A stretch of DNA of 64,000 nt from Streptomyces antarcticus (GTDB lineage: Bacteria > Actinomycetota > Actinomycetes > Streptomycetales > Streptomycetaceae), in the NCBI RefSeq assembly GCF_026627255.1, contig NZ_JAPNLM010000006.1, positions 124,001 to 188,000 on the forward strand, in the 5' to 3' direction. This document shows, piece by piece, positions 62,495-64,000 of the stretch. The position numbers and the translations under genes are program-made. Numbering within the stretch: the first letter of the stretch is position 1; each line of letters opens with the position of its first letter. The notes below the pieces were generated by a model that did no database searches, was not told the origin of the DNA, and saw only the letters and a program-made list of their open reading frames with translations.

Positions 62495-63634
62495 GTGACG
62501 AGGATCGTCTGCGTCGCCGGAGCGCGACCCAACTACATGAAGATCAAACCGGTGATGGACGCACTGGAGCGCCGCGGCGCCGAAGTGGTCCTCGTCCACA
62601 CCGGCCAGCACTACGACGAGTCCATGAACGACGTCTTCTTCCGCGACCTCGGCATCCGCACCCCCGACCGGTACCTGGGCGCCGGGTCCGGAAGCCACGC
62701 CCAGCAGACCGGGCGGGTGATGGCGGCCTTCGAGCCGCTGCTCGACGAGCTGGCACCGGACGCGGTCGTGGTCGTCGGCGACATCAACTCCACCCTCGCC
62801 TGCGCCCTGGTGACCGCGAAGGCGGGCCCCCTGCTCGCCCACGTCGAGGCCGGGCTGCGCAGCCGCGACTGGAGCATGCCGGAGGAGGTCAACCGGGTCG
62901 CCACCGACCGGGTCAGCGACTGCCTGCTCGCCCCCTCGCCCGACGCGGCCGCGAACCTGCGGGCGGAGGGCTACCGCGAGGACCAGATCCACGTCGTGGG
63001 CAACGTCATGATCGACACCCTGCTCGCCAATCTGGACCGGGCCAGGGAGTCGGACGTACTGGACCGGTACGGGCTGACCCGGGGCGGATACGGACTGGTC
63101 ACCCTGCACCGGCCCGCCAACGTGGACGATCCGCAGGCCCTGCGCGGCCTGCTCAAGGCCCTCGGTGAGATCGCCGGACGCTGCCCCCTGCTGCTGCCCG
63201 TACACCCGCGGGCCGCCGAACGGCTGGCCGAACTGGGCGTGCCCGGCGGCATCCGGCTCGTACCGCCCGCCGGATACCTCGACTTCATCGCCCTTCAGGA
63301 CTCGGCCCGCCTCGTGCTCACCGACTCCGGGGGCATCCAGGAGGAGACCACCGCCCTGGGCGTGCCCTGTGTGACCCTGCGGGAGAACACCGAACGCCCC
63401 ATCACCGTCTCCGAGGGGACCAACGTGCTCGCGGGCACGGACCCGGAGCGCATCACCGCCACCGCGAACCGGGTACTGGACGACCCGCCCGCACCCCGCT
63501 GCCCCGAGCTCTGGGACGGCCGCGCGAGCGACCGCATCGCGCGGGTCCTGCTGGACGGGCCGCCCGCGCACACCCGGCTCCGGCCCACCGACCTCGTCCC
63601 GCCCGCCGCGGGCCCCGGGGAGCACCGACCGTAA
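62495..63634 (+). CDS. wecB: UDP-N-acetylglucosamine 2-epimerase (non-hydrolysing)
   Basis: 379 residues from GTG 62495, four bases after the dehydrogenase stop. Motifs are GARPNYMKIKPVMDAL, VHTGQHYDESMNDVFF, VVVGDINSTLACALV, HVEAGLRSRDWSMPEEVNR, GNVMIDTL, and DSGGIQEETTALGVPCVTLR, which forms the UDP-binding site. HRPANVDD replaces the usual HRxEN, a variation also seen in actinobacteria as I recall. It makes UDP-ManNAc for the dehydrogenase encoded upstream. The short hairpin CACGGC-GACA-GCCGTG (63636-63651) just after the stop may attenuate transcription into the next gene. Confidence 0.93.
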   Translation: MTRIVCVAGARPNYMKIKPVMDALERRGAEVVLVHTGQHYDESMNDVFFRDLGIRTPDRYLGAGSGSHAQQTGRVMAAFEPLLDELAPDAVVVVGDINSTLACALVTAKAGPLLAHVEAGLRSRDWSMPEEVNRVATDRVSDCLLAPSPDAAANLRAEGYREDQIHVVGNVMIDTLLANLDRARESDVLDRYGLTRGGYGLVTLHRPANVDDPQALRGLLKALGEIAGRCPLLLPVHPRAAERLAELGVPGGIRLVPPAGYLDFIALQDSARLVLTDSGGIQEETTALGVPCVTLRENTERPITVSEGTNVLAGTDPERITATANRVLDDPPAPRCPELWDGRASDRIARVLLDGPPAHTRLRPTDLVPPAAGPGEHRP

Positions 63635-63716
63635 CCACGGCGACAGCCGTGTCACCACCGCGATGAAAGAGCGGCCGCGCGTCGGGGACGACGACGCGGC
63701 CGCGAGGGGGAAGACC

Positions 63717-64000
63717 ATGGATCTCGCGGAGATCTGGCGGGTCATGCGCAGGCGCTGGTACGTCCTGCTGCCCGGACTGCTGCTCTCGGCGGCGCTGACC
63801 GCCGGCGTGTACCTGCTGGTCCCGGTGGAGTACGTGTCACAGAGCACGGTGACCCTGCTGAACTCGAAGAAGGCCACGGTGGCCTTCGACGGCAACCCCT
63901 TCCTCAGCACCCAGGCGTCGCTCACCGGCATGGCCGACGGCCTGGCCCGCAACCTGAACTCCGACGACGCCGCCGCCGACCTCAAGGCGCTCGGCGTCAC
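63717..64000 (+). CDS. Wzz/chain-length-determinant-like protein (cut by right edge)
   Basis: Ninety-four residues are visible from ATG 63717 (GAGGGGG upstream); an in-frame ATG at 63663 is possible. The start MDLAEIWRVMRRRWYVLLPG followed by a membrane segment (LLLSAALTAGVYLLV) and YVSQSTVTLL is the Wzz/Wzc N-terminal pattern. Such proteins set polymer length or act as tyrosine-kinase adaptors. It fits the end of the polysaccharide operon. The rest lies beyond the window. Confidence 0.8.
   Translation, partial: MDLAEIWRVMRRRWYVLLPGLLLSAALTAGVYLLVPVEYVSQSTVTLLNSKKATVAFDGNPFLSTQASLTGMADGLARNLNSDDAAADLKALGV

Overview
The window reads as chromosomal DNA of a Streptomyces or close relative. G+C is very high throughout, third codon positions are almost always G or C, GTG starts are common, and a full-length bifunctional geosmin synthase is present alongside several typical Streptomyces families (NCS2/XDH purine cluster, DUF2637, SAV_2336-type vWA protein, S8 protease with a divergent HTH regulator). 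No rRNA, tRNA or CRISPR array was seen.

Layout. 0-14 kb: the end of a His-rich cation diffusion facilitator (cut by the left edge), a TrmB/LuxR-type regulator divergent from a large secreted S8 protease, a proline-rich PP2C-like protein, a decayed pyruvate oxidase (poxB) pseudogene, an RsbW-type ATPase, a DUF2637 membrane protein, and an FhuF-like ferric reductase with an iron box, divergent from a GntR regulator. 14-23 kb: a purine catabolism block, with pucR divergent from a three-subunit xanthine dehydrogenase, an NCS2 purine permease and the XdhC maturation factor. 23-27 kb: an Eis-like acetyltransferase and geoA. 27-39 kb: aerobic cobalamin synthesis, with cobN behind a cobalamin riboswitch, divergent cobG-cobH-cobIJ, and a convergent MFS-cobL-cobM-cobK operon whose genes overlap. 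39-47 kb: an accessory-looking stretch with tandem repeats, an ArsR-like regulator, an SDR, a TetR regulator with a strong palindromic operator, small secreted and EndoU-like genes, an unknown gene, remnants of two transposases, a trypsin-like protease and a broken tsaD copy. 47-56.5 kb: an O-methyltransferase, then a translationally coupled four-gene conflict-type operon. 56.5-58 kb: a secreted protein and a six-TM ion channel. 58.3-64 kb: a surface polysaccharide operon (acyltransferase, unknown protein, WecG/TagA glycosyltransferase, UDP-sugar dehydrogenase, UDP-GlcNAc 2-epimerase, Wzz-like protein cut by the right edge), consistent with an N-acetylmannosaminuronate-containing polymer.

The most interesting locus is 47962-56494. 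It encodes an alpha/beta hydrolase, a caspase-like protease with a VMAP-type C-terminus, a MoxR AAA+ ATPase, and a 1267-residue vWA/SAV_2336 protein. The last three match the caspase/VMAP-MoxR-vWA ternary conflict systems proposed from comparative genomics. The coupled hydrolase and the unusual domain build of the vWA protein (degenerate MIDAS, inactive trypsin-like and cyclase-like domains, a 14-copy 11-residue pentapeptide-like solenoid) make this version worth study. Starts were chosen by eye from Shine-Dalgarno spacing and family N-termini. Domain calls come from reading motifs, not from database searches.
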